This document shows, one piece after another, positions 41,150 to 51,674 of a stretch of DNA of 64,000 bases; positions within the stretch are counted from its first letter, which is position 1, and each line of letters begins with the position of its first letter. The stretch covers positions 870,501 through 934,500 of the forward strand of contig OY101125.1 of assembly GCA_956465555.1 (NCBI GenBank), read 5' to 3'. Source of the stretch: Nitzschia sp. pyKryTriq1 (taxonomy: Eukaryota > Bacillariophyta > Bacillariophyceae > Bacillariales > Bacillariaceae). A program made the position numbers and the translations under genes. A model generated the notes under the pieces. It saw nothing but the letters and a program-made list of their open reading frames with translations, made no database searches and was not told the origin of the DNA.

Positions 41150-42883
41150 ATGGCACAAAAACTTTGCTGTTCGAAAACACGCGAAGTAAGCAAAACAATG
41201 AACGTGGGTCATCCTTTCCGTCGTTCCAGATCGAAATCAATTGGTGGTGCCAATCAAGCTCCACGAAAGGCTACCCTCACTGGGATGTATCCACCAGTAC
41301 TAGATGATGAGAACCATATTTTTGAAAGCGAAGCAAAGGTCTTTCATGAGCCCCGCTTGGATCGTCATGATGACAATGCGGCGATCGAAATCCTCTTGGC
41401 AGAATCCAAACTACCGAATATAGGAGCTCACACCAAGACCTTGGAGACAGTACATCGTGTTACGGAAGGGCGGAAGCCTGGCTCTTTCTTGAACCGCCTT
41501 TTTAGAGGATCGCTTCGCAGGCCTTTGGCCGGCAACCCCCCTACTATCCGTACTATTCCAGAAGGCCGCTCGGTGGATCTTGATTGCGATGAATGGAACC
41601 ATCCCCCAAATCCCCCTTCCATCGACCAGCAAGCGCCGTCGCTCCATGATTTAAGTACCACTGTGAAGATGTCCAATCACCGAGTACGATCTGCTGATCA
41701 TGACTTTGACACCTTTTCTTGCATGAGCGATTTAAGTGGGTCCAAGGCGACCACCATCTACACTCCTCCCCCTAGTACTCGTCGTCCACTGAGAGATCCT
41801 TTGAAACTGGATCGGCATGAATCGCTTGGGATGACCTCTATCCAGGACGTGCGTAACACATTGAAGGTTATGGAGCGACAATTAGACAAAGCAGCACACA
41901 ATGGCGAGCGAGTCTCGCGTCAGAAAGTGATGAACGCATTGTTCACCGTTGCGGACTCTCTAGAAGACTTGGAGGAACGAGAACTGCTTCGAAAGGACCT
42001 AGAGCGGCACATGAAAGCCACCTCATCGCAAATCCACATTAACAGTACCACACGGTATGCAAAGGAGGAGAATCCTTATTCGGACTATGAAGACAAAGAA
42101 AATGCCCAGAAGCGTGCCACTATCAGCACTCCATCCTCCTCTAGCCAAAATACGACCAGTGCAAATGACAGCCCCTCGCCCTTCAATATATTTACTTCTG
42201 TGGGAAAGATGTTCAGTATTTCTGATGACGATAAGAAGGCGGTGGACAATGCTTTGGATGACTTGCTTTGGACTGAATTCGTCGCCAAAAGAAAGGACGT
42301 CGAAGAATCGGGCGGGCAAAAAGTTGGTGTGCTTGGCCAGAAATCCCGAAATGTGATGAAAACTATTGTCCCGCGCAAGACAGTTTTGGAAGTAAAGGAA
42401 ACACCTGCGCATAGTAAAGCACTCTCGGGGAAAGAGAACGGACGAATTCATCCGTCGAAATCTAGAGCTGCAGAATCGAACACTTTCCAGCCATTTGCGC
42501 TTCCCTGGTGGGGAGCTACGATGCCGGCACCAAGAGCGGATAAACATGGTGAAGTTTTTTCCTCGTCGTCCTCTTCATCGTGGGACGAAGACGAAGATTT
42601 GAAGATTGATCACCGAGAGCTCGACGAATATGGTGATGATGACGACGACGACGACGACGACGAAGACACAACCGACTCCGAAGAAAATCTCGAATATCTC
42701 CCTGATAGCATCACTGTGCGGAAACCAGGGCACAGCCGAGAAGAATCCAAACAACAACGGCCGCCCTATGCCTTCTCGCGTAACAAAAGCTTCGTCGCAG
42801 CTGCCACGCCAGTTCATACTCGGTATCCTGTACGCATGGTAGACACCGAAAGCCGAATGGGGTTTGAAATGGGCAGCCCATAA
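41150..42883 (+). CDS. hypothetical protein with central helical region and acidic tail
   Basis: 577 residues from the ATG at 41150; a second ATG at 41198 (MNVGHPFRRSRSKSIGG) is also possible. The N-terminal 220 residues are mostly disordered, with a basic FLNRLFRGSLRRPLAGN patch. A helical region near 225-290 reads SIQDVRNTLKVMERQLDKAA, RQKVMNALFTVADSLEDLEE, LLRKDLERHM. A further helix pair lies near 345-385 (FNIFTSVGKMFSISDDDKKA, ALDDLLWTEFVAKR). The tail has an Asp run and a Ser run, then RNKSFVAAATP. Not recognised; a cytoskeletal or regulatory role is possible but not shown. Confidence 0.6.
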   Translation: MAQKLCCSKTREVSKTMNVGHPFRRSRSKSIGGANQAPRKATLTGMYPPVLDDENHIFESEAKVFHEPRLDRHDDNAAIEILLAESKLPNIGAHTKTLETVHRVTEGRKPGSFLNRLFRGSLRRPLAGNPPTIRTIPEGRSVDLDCDEWNHPPNPPSIDQQAPSLHDLSTTVKMSNHRVRSADHDFDTFSCMSDLSGSKATTIYTPPPSTRRPLRDPLKLDRHESLGMTSIQDVRNTLKVMERQLDKAAHNGERVSRQKVMNALFTVADSLEDLEERELLRKDLERHMKATSSQIHINSTTRYAKEENPYSDYEDKENAQKRATISTPSSSSQNTTSANDSPSPFNIFTSVGKMFSISDDDKKAVDNALDDLLWTEFVAKRKDVEESGGQKVGVLGQKSRNVMKTIVPRKTVLEVKETPAHSKALSGKENGRIHPSKSRAAESNTFQPFALPWWGATMPAPRADKHGEVFSSSSSSSWDEDEDLKIDHRELDEYGDDDDDDDDDEDTTDSEENLEYLPDSITVRKPGHSREESKQQRPPYAFSRNKSFVAAATPVHTRYPVRMVDTESRMGFEMGSP

Positions 42884-43058
42884 GCCTGACTACACGAATA
42901 AAGGTATGGTGTGGCGAGAATACCGACTGTGGGCTGCTGCTGTCCTAAAGAGGTGTAGCTGTATGTTTCATATTGCACAATCAAATATTATGAATATTTA
43001 GAAGAGTTCCCTACGGTGCACCCCTGTCTTCAGTAATTAGTTCTGTAGCTCGCACACT

Positions 43059-44449
43059 CTAAGCCCCTCTTACAGTCGTCTCTTGAACCTGCCTTTGCCT
43101 TTTATCGCCGGGCTCTTTTCCATCTTTGGGGTCCTCCTTTGGGGGGGGACCTGGTGGTCCTGGTGCAGTTGGTGTAGTCTCAGTTGGTGGAGTTCCACTT
43201 GGGGCAGCGACCGGAGAGTCATAGTACGGATAGTCATAGTCCGGAAGGTCATAGTCCGGCCCCCCAAGCTTGGGGCCGTCCTTCTTTCCCTGTAGTACAG
43301 CAAAATGGATGAATGGTGAGAGATCGGCTCCCCTCAGATTTCAATATTTGGACCTAATACACGTACACTTTTTTCTTTCTTCCCGTCTTTCTTTGCCCCC
43401 TTATCGCTCCCTCCACCATCTTTTTTCCCTCCCTTATCGCTCCCTCCGCCGTCTTTCTTTCCTCCTTTATCGCTACCACCGCCACCGTCTTTCTTTCCTC
43501 CCTTCTCACTCTCGTAGTCGCCACCGCCACCATCCTTCTTTCCTCCCTTCTCACTACCACCACCTCCTTTCTCACTTTTGCATTTCTTTCCTGTCTTGCT
43601 TCCACCCCCTTCTTTCTTGCCACTCTTGGCACCATCCTTCTTCCCGCCCTTGTATGTTCCATTATCATACCCGCCAGAACCGCCCTGGTGGTCGAATGAT
43701 GGGTGAGAAAACGCTTCGCTTTTGATACTCCTATACCTCTCGTGTGTTCTCACCTCTGCCTTGTATCTCAAAGTTCGTCCCTTCTTGTCCTCGCCCTCTT
43801 TTTCGTCTCCGTTCTTGTCGTCACCGTTCTTGTCATCACCGTTCTTGTCGTCACCGTTCTTGTCGTCCTCTTTCTTGTCATCTCCGGCGTCATCGTCGTC
43901 ATCGCCCGCATCTGGAGGATAATAATTAAGTTCATCGGGATCATCCATGGAGTAGACGTTGCCTTCTCCCTTCGTTTTCTTGGCGTCCTTCTTTCCCTTC
44001 TTTCCGCCCTTGGTCCCTTTTCCTTTTTTGTTCTTCTTGCCACTCTTGTTCTCGTCGCATACACCCTCGTCGTCGTCGTCGTCGTCGTCGCCGTAGTCAC
44101 CATCGCCCACAGGAGGGTTTACAGGGGGTGTCTCGGGATCTTTCGGGTCTTTGTCAGCATCCTTTTCATCATCTTTGTCGTCATCTTTGTTGTCATCTTT
44201 GTTGTCATCTTTGTCATCCATGTCAGGCCTCTGGTCTTTCTGCTGCCTTGTCCCGGAGTTGGCTACAGTGTAAGTATTGGTCCGATCCAAGTTGCTGAGG
44301 AAGTTGTTGTTCAATTCCGAAAGTTCCCTCTCTCCTGTTTCGCTTGAACGATGCCGGAGACCCTTAGGTCCTCTGCTACCTGCAGTTACCAGCGATAGAA
44401 CGGCAACCAGCCGCCATAGTCGCAAGTAATGATGCCTTGATTGGTTCAT
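43059..44449 (-). CDS. secreted Lys/Gly/Asp-rich repeat protein, possible cell-wall/silica protein
   Basis: Three exons, 44449-43754, 43684-43367 and 43289-43059, all phase 0, give 414 residues. Introns are 69 nt (gtgaga...accag) and 77 nt (gtacgt...ctacag). After a likely signal peptide (LRLWRLVAVLSLVTAGS) come: an acidic KDDNKDDDKDDEK block; a Lys cluster (KKNKKGKGTKGGKKGKKDAK); four KNGDD repeats; at least five GGKKDGGGSDK-type repeats; and a last exon with PDYDLPDYDYPYYDSP and a Pro/Thr stretch. Alternating lysine clusters, acid blocks and Tyr/Pro tails are features of silica-associated and cell-wall proteins of diatoms (silaffin- and cingulin-like), but there is no sequence identity claim. 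The 69-nt intron is in frame and stop-free. Confidence 0.65.
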
Positions 44450-45628
44450 GGTGTAAAGATGATGTACTCGTAGGTTATTGCTAGAGTACAATCAAAATGC
44501 TGAATGTGTAACACGATAATATAAAGCAACACAAAGCACGAAGTGTGCGATTGTTTGAACGATGTTGCCAGTTGCCACACCAAAACACAACAACATCATG
44601 CCGATCCAGCGGCCACTCACTCTTGGATAACTTTTTCGAAAGCAACTTTGAATTGCCATTCTTGCATTCGTTCAATCAAATTGTGGCGGCCTTTTCGATT
44701 CATAAATTCAATGTCATGTTGAAAGCCGATGCAGAAATTCTATTTAGATGACTTTTTATAGCCCTGGAGGTGGCTGATCGTGTCGTAGGCACGCCAGTCC
44801 ACCACTGTCCCTAAGTATCGAAATTCCAAAGTGCCTGTTGGAACCAGTTTCCCGCTCCTGCAACCACTTTCAAATGATTTTTGCGCGCCACTTCGATAGT
44901 CGTGGACTCCAAGTAGTCGATTCAGCGAGCTCCCTACTAGGAAATGCTCGTTTTAGCTCGAAAGGACCAGCAGGTGTTCTTCAGAGAACACCGATCTAAC
45001 TGGCTTGAAGAATATAAAAGAATTCCTTGAATAATGTCAAAGACATTTGCATTATAAGTCATAAAATGTCCAGAGAATGATTGACATTCATTTCACATTA
45101 TTATATGACATGTCTTACGACACATGGTGTTATGAAGGTTGTTACGTGAAACGTGGGAATTCCTGACCAACGAACGAAGAACGAGAACCCAAACCGAAGC
45201 CCGCCCGGTCGGTGCGGTGCTTCAACAACAAAAACAAAGGAGCAGTTTTTCCGCGAGTTCTTATTCATGCCTCGTGGACTGTACTCGTACCGGCAGTAAA
45301 TACGTGTACTGACTGTAGCTACATACAGTAAGACGGGACCGCGCAGCGCTCATCAACCAGCACCACCAAACTCTTTTGCCCTTCTTCTCCAACAAAACAG
45401 AGGGAGAAGTACCGGTATCTCGGCTCCTGCCTGCTAAGGAGCCAACCTTGGTGTCATTCATTTTCTCCTTGTCTTCATCGGAAGCAGATACCCGTATCGT
45501 ATCTGATTGCAGCAGGAATCGGCATTCATCCCATCGAAATTTGCTTGATCTGGATTCTGGAGTTTGTCCGAGAAAATTTGCAGAAGAGGCGAATTATCAG
45601 AGAGTTGGTACTTGTCCTGTACTGTAGG
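44450..45628. other. divergent intergenic region
   Basis: About 1.2 kb between divergent genes. An A+T-rich stretch lies at about 44990-45130. GTAC words are sparse (45285-45300, 45408-45420). The frame of the next gene is open from 45545 but the first ATG is at 45629. No gene or RNA is seen. Confidence 0.4.
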
Positions 45629-46210
45629 ATGCCCAACCAGGAAAATAATAACGCGAATGGCGCTGTTGGGGGGCGGCAGCATGATGCAAGTCAGTCACAT
45701 GATTCAAGGGTGGAAGAAAATGCCCTGCAGCAGCCATCAACCAGCATCAGAGCACTGGGAATGGCCGCGCAGTATTTCCCCCTGCAGCAACCAAGTTCGC
45801 ACCAGCAGTCTCCGTCGCACGGCAACGACACAGGCACAGCTAATACGGCTGCTACCGATCAGAGTACAGAATCATTGGAACAGCAACGACGTTTGCTTGC
45901 ACGGATAGAGAGAGAAAACTTTCTCCTCTTCATTAAGATCTTGTTCAAAATCTTGGATGAGAATCCAACTGCAAAATCGCGAGCTCAACGTATCGTCATG
46001 GAATGTCGCCGGCGGAACCAACAGGGCGACCCGAATTACGATCCGCTCATGGATGGCGTCGAACGTCATTTGCGTGTCTTTGTAGGGGAGGCTAATTGGA
46101 GAAAGTCGCACATGCTCCTTCACCATTACATTGTAAACAAAAGAGGACGACCTGATGGAGCCTCCCCTACCAACCGGGGGCGCCCGGGTGCCATTTTAGT
46201 TGGCGAATAA
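45629..46210 (+). CDS. KIX-like diatom protein of unknown function
   Basis: 193 residues from the ATG at 45629. The N-terminal 100 residues are Gln/Ser/Asn-rich and disordered. The C-terminal domain is compact: LARIERENFLLFIKILFKIL, ENPTAKSRAQRIVMECRRRN, GDPNYDPLMDGVERHLRVFV, GEANWRKSHMLLHHYI. Three helices with conserved basic and aromatic residues (FIKxLFK, ECxRRNxxGDPxYxPL, VGExxW) recall KIX-fold co-activator domains, and I have seen this pattern only in diatoms. The polar Gln-rich N-terminus fits a transcription co-regulator. The assignment is by pattern; no function is known. Confidence 0.6.
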   Translation: MPNQENNNANGAVGGRQHDASQSHDSRVEENALQQPSTSIRALGMAAQYFPLQQPSSHQQSPSHGNDTGTANTAATDQSTESLEQQRRLLARIERENFLLFIKILFKILDENPTAKSRAQRIVMECRRRNQQGDPNYDPLMDGVERHLRVFVGEANWRKSHMLLHHYIVNKRGRPDGASPTNRGRPGAILVGE

Positions 46211-46370
46211 TAGACGGTGTTGGTTGAATACTGTCGCACAACCACCACGATTGTACATCAGTTGCTCCGCGCAACCGGGGTCGATTCGACAGTTTTTAAT
46301 GCCTTTAATAGATACATAGGAATAGGAATAGATTTTCATTTACATGGACCTTTTGATTTCATTTGAAGGG

Positions 46371-47858
46371 TCAAGGTTGCCCATACGGTGTATGGATTGG
46401 TTGATAGCCGCGAGAATTAGCGTGACTACAATGTCCCAAAAAGTACTCTCGCATAAAGGATGCGTTTCCTGTGCCATTTCTCCCCCAGGAAATCTCCAGA
46501 TCTCGTCGGTAAAGAAACCATTCGTGGTGGGCTCGGCGACACAGCCGCATTTCGATAATGTCCCGTCCGTGAGGCGAACAAGTCCAAGGCTTGAAGCAAA
46601 TCGTGTAATGGAACGTCACAATATCACTAATCTTTCGATTTCGGCAATCCTCGCATTCCTGAAAGTTCATGCAATGACGTGACGTCCAGCAGCAAGAACA
46701 AAACAGGCATCAGCAAACATGCACTTTCCATTCGAAGATCTAAATGGGTACACAACTCTTTCTTACCTCTTGGTTCGTTCTACATCGGCCCTGTGCCACA
46801 TCTTGAATAGCTTCATCGGTCGTGGGATTGTCTGCCATATTGTTGTAGACACAGCGATTCAGTTCTACCGCTTGATTGGGGTGGAGATATTCGTAGTACC
46901 ACGGTAGCAGTCCTTGAATGGTCATCCCCCCATGGAATGGCCCCACCTTCCCGCCCCATCCTCGACCTTTTCTATCATCTCGGTAATCGCCTTCCCGCAC
47001 AATACGGATAAACTCGTTGTAGGTATCCAAGCTCGGCTTGATCATGAAAAATCCTCCCTGAAAGGGTTTATCGGGTCGCCGCGGTGCTACTACGTTGTAG
47101 TCTTTGGTAAACATCAACGAAATTTCTTCGGGGATGGGTTTGTCTGGCCACATGAGAAAGGATTCGAGCTGCTCCTTGTTCTGGGATGCTTGCTGTTTTG
47201 GATGCAGCATCAAATCTATCGCCGGGTCCATGGGCTGCATTACAAGGACATCCAAATCCAAGTGGATGACCACAGGATGCTGCGTTAAACGAAAGGCTTC
47301 CAACTTGATGAGCTCTTTCTCGCCACAGCATCCATTATTGACAATTCGCTCTCTCAAGACGTCTCCTTTGATATCACTGACGTTGATGGGAGTCGGGCGT
47401 TCCAAGAGTTCAAAGCCCAAGTCCACAAGGGGAAGGGAGCATTCCAAAGCATCGGGATGATGCAAAATGTACATTTTATAATCGTACTTGCCTCCTTTCG
47501 GGCCATGAATGGAAGTCAGATCGATCGAATATTTGAGCACAGCCGCGCCTTCCGTGAATTTATCAGACCCACAAGCAGTGATTGTCGACGCGATGCCAAT
47601 CGTAATGACAGCTCCATCCTCCATCATGGTGTTAACACCATGCCCACTCACACCCGCACCAAACAACGGTCCTCTCACGTGATGATGATTCGTATTAGCA
47701 CCAATGGCGGACCAAAGCAATACAACGTAAAGAGACAAAATGATGCTCAAGAGAATCGAGAGTTTTCGGGTCGTGCAGCTCAAAATGATCCATCGGGGCG
47801 GGCGACGACGGCGCTCCTCCCTTATTTTTGGAGCTTGCTGTTGGGATCGACGACTCAT
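46371..47858 (-). CDS. Golgi-type glycosyltransferase (type II membrane protein)
   Basis: Exons 47858-46767 and 46658-46371 give 459 residues; the 108-nt intron (gtaaga...tttcag) is phase 0 and joins RTNQE to ECEDCRNRK. The N-terminus is short and basic, then one membrane span at about 32-52 (LSILLSIILSLYVVLLWSAI), the layout of Golgi transferases. The catalytic part reads like GT8/glycogenin-like nucleotide-sugar enzymes: KYSIDLTSIHGPKGG, IKLEAFRLTQHPVVIHLDLD then VLVMQPMD (the DLD is the metal-binding DxD), FQGGFFMIKPSLDTYNEF, and GPFHGGMTIQGLLPWYY. Exon 2 adds a Cys-rich tail (CEDCR, HYTICFKPWTC, RLCRRAHHEWF), seen in related algal proteins. Start at 47858; the donor sugar is unknown. Confidence 0.8.
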
Positions 47859-49166
47859 CGCATTTTGCAGGGAAAGCTTGGACACGAAATTTGTTTATCG
47901 ATCTACTCCACAGTACAGTCGGTACCTTCCTTTGGGGCCAACATTAACATTGTCGATTGTCGAGACGGTTTCAAAATACGAGTAAGAGTACATACCTAGA
48001 CATCAAGAAGAAGAGAGGAAAGAAACAACACCATGGACCGCATGGACTGTTTGTTGGCAACAAGTTTTCGTCGTCACGGTGTTTGAGTTTATATCATACC
48101 GGTACTGTGCAAGTGCTGTACCAGTACAGTACCGGTACCGGTACCGGTACGGTACTTGTAGGCGGACGACGGACGACGACGAGGAGCTGTCGTGAATGAA
48201 TTGGATTCGTGATGTACAGAAACAGTCCCAAATGGAAATCCAATCGAATGAGTCTGCGATAGAACCGGAAAGCTATCTTGGAAGCCAGGCTCCAGCAGAT
48301 CTTGGTTTTGGCGCGAGAGACAAGGGACGAATGTTCGTTGTTGCTCGGGACGAGAAGTGGAACAATCATTGGAGAGCTCACCACTTTTCACAGAATCGAT
48401 CATCGTTGAAAGCATTGATACTGACGACGGAGTCGCGAACAAGTCGATGTCCCGGATGATGTCCAGTTTGTAGTAACCCGCCCACCCTCCCACTGGTTTG
48501 GCCCGACAGATTCGGTCGAACCAGTCGTGAAGGGAGCGGAGAACATAGTAGTTCCACCCCCTTAGGCCAATACACCAATACGTATCACGAAAGGACCCGC
48601 CGGAAGCACGGCGAGCTGACGCAGTCGTTGACAGACGACAGATTCTCTCACCGTCTGTCTGTCTCCCAGCTCACGGGCGGATTATTTACATTTTAGATTT
48701 ATTGAGATGATAAAAAATAATGATGAATCACAGCATCAGAGTAGCGCGACGGCCGAAGCAATAGGTGGTGTCTTCGCGAGCTAGCGGTGATGCCATAAGT
48801 ATTGGAAACATTATTGCATGCATGATGTGCGAGATGGTGTCTCAAACCAGATGATATAAATAAGCCTCTTGAACCCGGCAAGATTAAATACTTTTTGATT
48901 TATGAAACACATCAATCATTCCCGATTTAGCGTCTCATAGTAGAAAATCAGAACACCAAGACTCATTCTTCTCAGAGAACATCTCCTCGCTCGATCCATG
49001 CCAGAACCTCTCGGCGGCTTTCTGACACCCGTCGCCGCGTACCGATACTCAATACCGGTAACTGTACCTGTAACCTGCAATATATGTTCATAATTTCTTA
49101 TTTTCAATCAATTTGCATCGCAAACCAACCCACACTCACACCACCAACAAAAACTAAAGAATAATA
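47859..49166. repeat. divergent intergenic region with (GGTACC)n run
   Basis: A near-perfect alternation of accggtaccggtaccggtac lies at 48130-48156 inside a wider GTAC cluster (48098-48160). To its right, a minus-strand open frame without ATG (about 48674-48240) is protein-like and is listed separately. GTAC words recur near 49050-49075. Confidence 0.6.
48240..48674 (-). other. protein-like open frame without start codon
   Basis: The minus strand is open from about 48674 for more than 140 codons. It reads ASGGSFRDTYWCIGLRGWNY, YVLRSLHDWFDRICRAKPVG, GWAGYYKLDIIRDIDLFATP, SSVSMLSTMIDSVKSGEL. The amino-acid mix, with many aromatic residues and no low complexity, is unlike the random frames nearby. 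There is no ATG before the conserved-looking part and the frame then runs into the GTAC repeat, so it is an exon of an unseen gene, a gene fragment or chance. Family not recognised. Confidence 0.3.
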
Positions 49167-49427
49167 ATGACTTGGACCCAAGAAGAAATCGAAGCGTTCA
49201 AGGCACGACGTGCCCAAGGAGAGGGAAACCTCGGCAAGGTCGACGACTTTGTGAATCCCGAGCAAGACAAGGCAAGCCCCAGAAGATCCTCCACCGACAG
49301 CCCTCGCAAGTGGAAGCCTACACCGACTGACGAGAACCGACGCTCCGACGAATGGCTTGGTAGCCCCACCAAAGCCAAGCGATCATGGAAGGTCAAATCT
49401 ACCAAGCCTGTCGTGCCGGAGCTATAA
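49167..49427 (+). CDS. small hydrophilic protein, first of a tandem pair
   Basis: 86 residues from the ATG at 49167, no intron, no signal. It reads TWTQEEIEAFKARRAQGEGN, LGKVDDFVNPEQ, SPRKWKPTPTDENRRSDEW, then KRSWKVKSTKPVVPEL. The whole length matches the gene at 50449 on the same strand about 1 kb away (roughly 60% identical by eye), so the two arose by tandem duplication. A short N-terminal helix is followed by an extended Trp/Pro/Arg-rich part; SPRK and RRSDEW may be phosphorylation sites. Function unknown. Confidence 0.75.
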   Translation: MTWTQEEIEAFKARRAQGEGNLGKVDDFVNPEQDKASPRRSSTDSPRKWKPTPTDENRRSDEWLGSPTKAKRSWKVKSTKPVVPEL

Positions 49428-50448
49428 AGAATTTGCCGTCTTTGGAACCTGGGGATGTCTTCTAGACCGGAAAAGGGGTATGAATGCGTCATGTATTTTT
49501 GCCTAAGCTTATTAGTGCTACATGTTTATACAAATAGCACAACCACTACTAGCACATGCTGCCACGACGGTAGGCTACGCTTGGTTTGCCTGGTACTCGT
49601 GTAGAGAGGAGAGGAGCAGATAATCCTTCTTCGAACACTACTACGCGGGATGCTGGATTACTCTCTACTTGCTCGACTTCTGTGTAAATATCGTAGATAG
49701 GAACACAAAAACAGAACGGAAAGTGACGGCCATTGTCTCCCGCCCTGGGTACACAGACGGATAGTTGGGGGGCTGTACTCTACTAGTTTTAAAGTATTCG
49801 CTCCTCGGCTACTATTATTCTCAATTAGACGTTTCGCAACCACGGCATACAAACAAGTCGTCACCCCGATCCCGGCTACCGGTACTAATACTATTGATCA
49901 AAGTCTACATAGTTGGTTCGTACGAGTAGTCTGTAGTACCTGGTAGACGAACCTCCTTTCCCTTTTAGGGATTTATTGATTTTACTAGTACTCGTAGGGG
50001 GGGGGGGGAAAGCTGCCCCAGTTAGTGGACTACGGGTAGCTGTGATGGTGGCATTACTCGTACCTGGTACAAGTACTGGTAATGTACCGGTACCGGTACC
50101 GGTACAGTACCGTGTACGAGTACCGGTGTAGTCTACGCGAAAGCCCGACCGGCGGGCACGACTCAAATCCGCCCACGCTACGCTCTACGTATGAATACTG
50201 TACCCTACGATACAGTACGTGTACTGTACCAGTACCGGTACCGTGCATACGGTACGCGGGGCAGCAGCTTCCGTTCCGTGGGGGGGGGCGTTCTCTCCCG
50301 GATCAACAAAATAAAAAGTATCTTTGTCGTTTGTCGTTGAGGTGGACGACTTGTTGACGCCTCCGTTGTTTCCTATTGCCACAAATCAACTGAAAAACGA
50401 AGCATCCTTCACCGTGCTGGTACAGAAACTGCAACAAGAAGAGCAACC
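49428..50448. repeat. intergenic region with strong GTACCGG clusters and a poly-G run
   Basis: Lies between the tandem paralogues. A poly-G run sits at 49996-50008. GTAC words are very dense at 50058-50128 (aatgtaccggtaccggtaccggtacag is broken by single bases) and 50195-50255. This is the richest cluster in the window. No gene is seen. Confidence 0.65.
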
Positions 50449-50736
50449 ATGGTTTGGAGCCAAGAAGAAATCGATGCTTTTAAGGCACGGCGTGCTTCCC
50501 AAGAGGGGAATGTTGGAAAGGTGGACGAGTGGGTGTCCCCTAGTCAAGTTCCCACCAACGGAAGTCCCTCCAGATCTCCGACCGGTCGGAAATGGAAACC
50601 TACACCAACGGATGAAAATCGTCGCTCGGATGAATGGATCGGTACAGGAAGCCCCACTGGAAAAACGAGATCCTGGAAGGTCAAGTCATCCCCCCCGAAA
50701 CCAGTCGTCCCAGATTTGGATCATGATGAAGAATAA
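50449..50736 (+). CDS. small hydrophilic protein, second of a tandem pair
   Basis: 95 residues from the ATG at 50449. It reads VWSQEEIDAFKARRASQEGN, VGKVDEWVSPSQ, GRKWKPTPTDENRRSDEWIG, then TRSWKVKSSPPKPVVPDLDH and a short acidic end. It differs from its neighbour at 49167 by a longer central linker and an extra C-terminal DHDEE. Identical KWKPTPTDENRRSDEW in both shows the selected core. The differences in DNA, with the reading frame kept in both, indicate that both copies are under selection. Confidence 0.75.
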   Translation: MVWSQEEIDAFKARRASQEGNVGKVDEWVSPSQVPTNGSPSRSPTGRKWKPTPTDENRRSDEWIGTGSPTGKTRSWKVKSSPPKPVVPDLDHDEE

Positions 50737-51674
50737 AAAGCGGCGACATTGGGATTTGGGATGAGACACAATGGACGTGAACATCAAAGGAAAAACAAAG
50801 CAATGGTTTGTGTAGTACAACACCAACGATGAGTATAACCAATACTAGATACGAGAAATGATGCTGCTGTGCATTACTGTTTCAGGAGATGATCTCCCAG
50901 GAAGAAGAAAGCCACTACTCGTCGCTTGCTAGCTAGTACTAGTATTGTTGTTATGGGCGAGAACCATCGTTGCCGGCTGTAGAAAAACGATGAAAATGAT
51001 CACGGGTGGAGGACAGCACGCACCTGAAACGTAGTAGGCTAGGAATAATTCGTTCTTCTTCTACGAATAACTCGTCGAAGGACGAGTACTTGGAAGTAGT
51101 AGTAGTAGTCTGCCCCGCCGGCAGTAGCTACTAGCTACTAGCTGGTACCACTACTAGGACAAGCAGCAAGCAGCAGGATCAGTCGGCAGGAGGAGTGTAA
51201 GTAGTAGTAATCTACTACTACTACGAATACTACTATCGTTCCGGCGCAAGAGAGATTCCTCATTGCTCTCGACCGTCAAGGTAGCAGCTAAATTAGACAG
51301 AGCACTTTTTCGCTGCTTTACGATATATTCTAGTACTAGTACAGGAGTAGCTAGTAGTAGAGTGGGGAGACGACGACTGGTGACTCCTCCTCGCCTACGT
51401 ACTACTAGACGTCTATCTCTACGGAACCACTGCATTGCTTGGTTCCAAAAGTACCCACATTGCTCCTGGTGGGAAGCCCATGAGATCTTCGTCTTGTTTA
51501 GTCTTCTTGTTACCAGCAAACACTGGCGCTCTTTCTTGAATCGCCGCCATCAATCGAGCAACGAGGTCAACTTTCGAGCCGTTCTGCATTTTATTACGGA
51601 TCCGTAGCTCGTCCCGAAACCCGGAGGTTACCCATATTGTGTGCCATCGGATTGGTTTATTTTAAATTGGATTA
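50737..51674. other. intergenic region with AGT/ACT triplet runs
   Basis: Short runs of (agt)n, (act)n and tagctactagc occur at about 50930-50945, 51097-51160, 51198-51235 and 51325-51360, partly as inverted copies of each other. Open frames here are short and unconvincing. No gene is seen. Confidence 0.4.

Noticed and set aside
43703-44347. A 214-codon plus-strand hydrophobic frame
   Set aside because: It is the antisense of the Asp/Lys repeats of the secreted protein, which read as Val/Phe/Ile on the other strand; the minus-strand model has good splice sites.
48130-48156. A telomere-like or origin repeat
   Set aside because: The run is short, internal, and part of a family spread over all intergenic gaps; nothing marks it as a chromosome end or origin.
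51154-51607. Frames of 114-121 codons on both strands
   Set aside because: They come from AGT/ACT triplet runs and look random.
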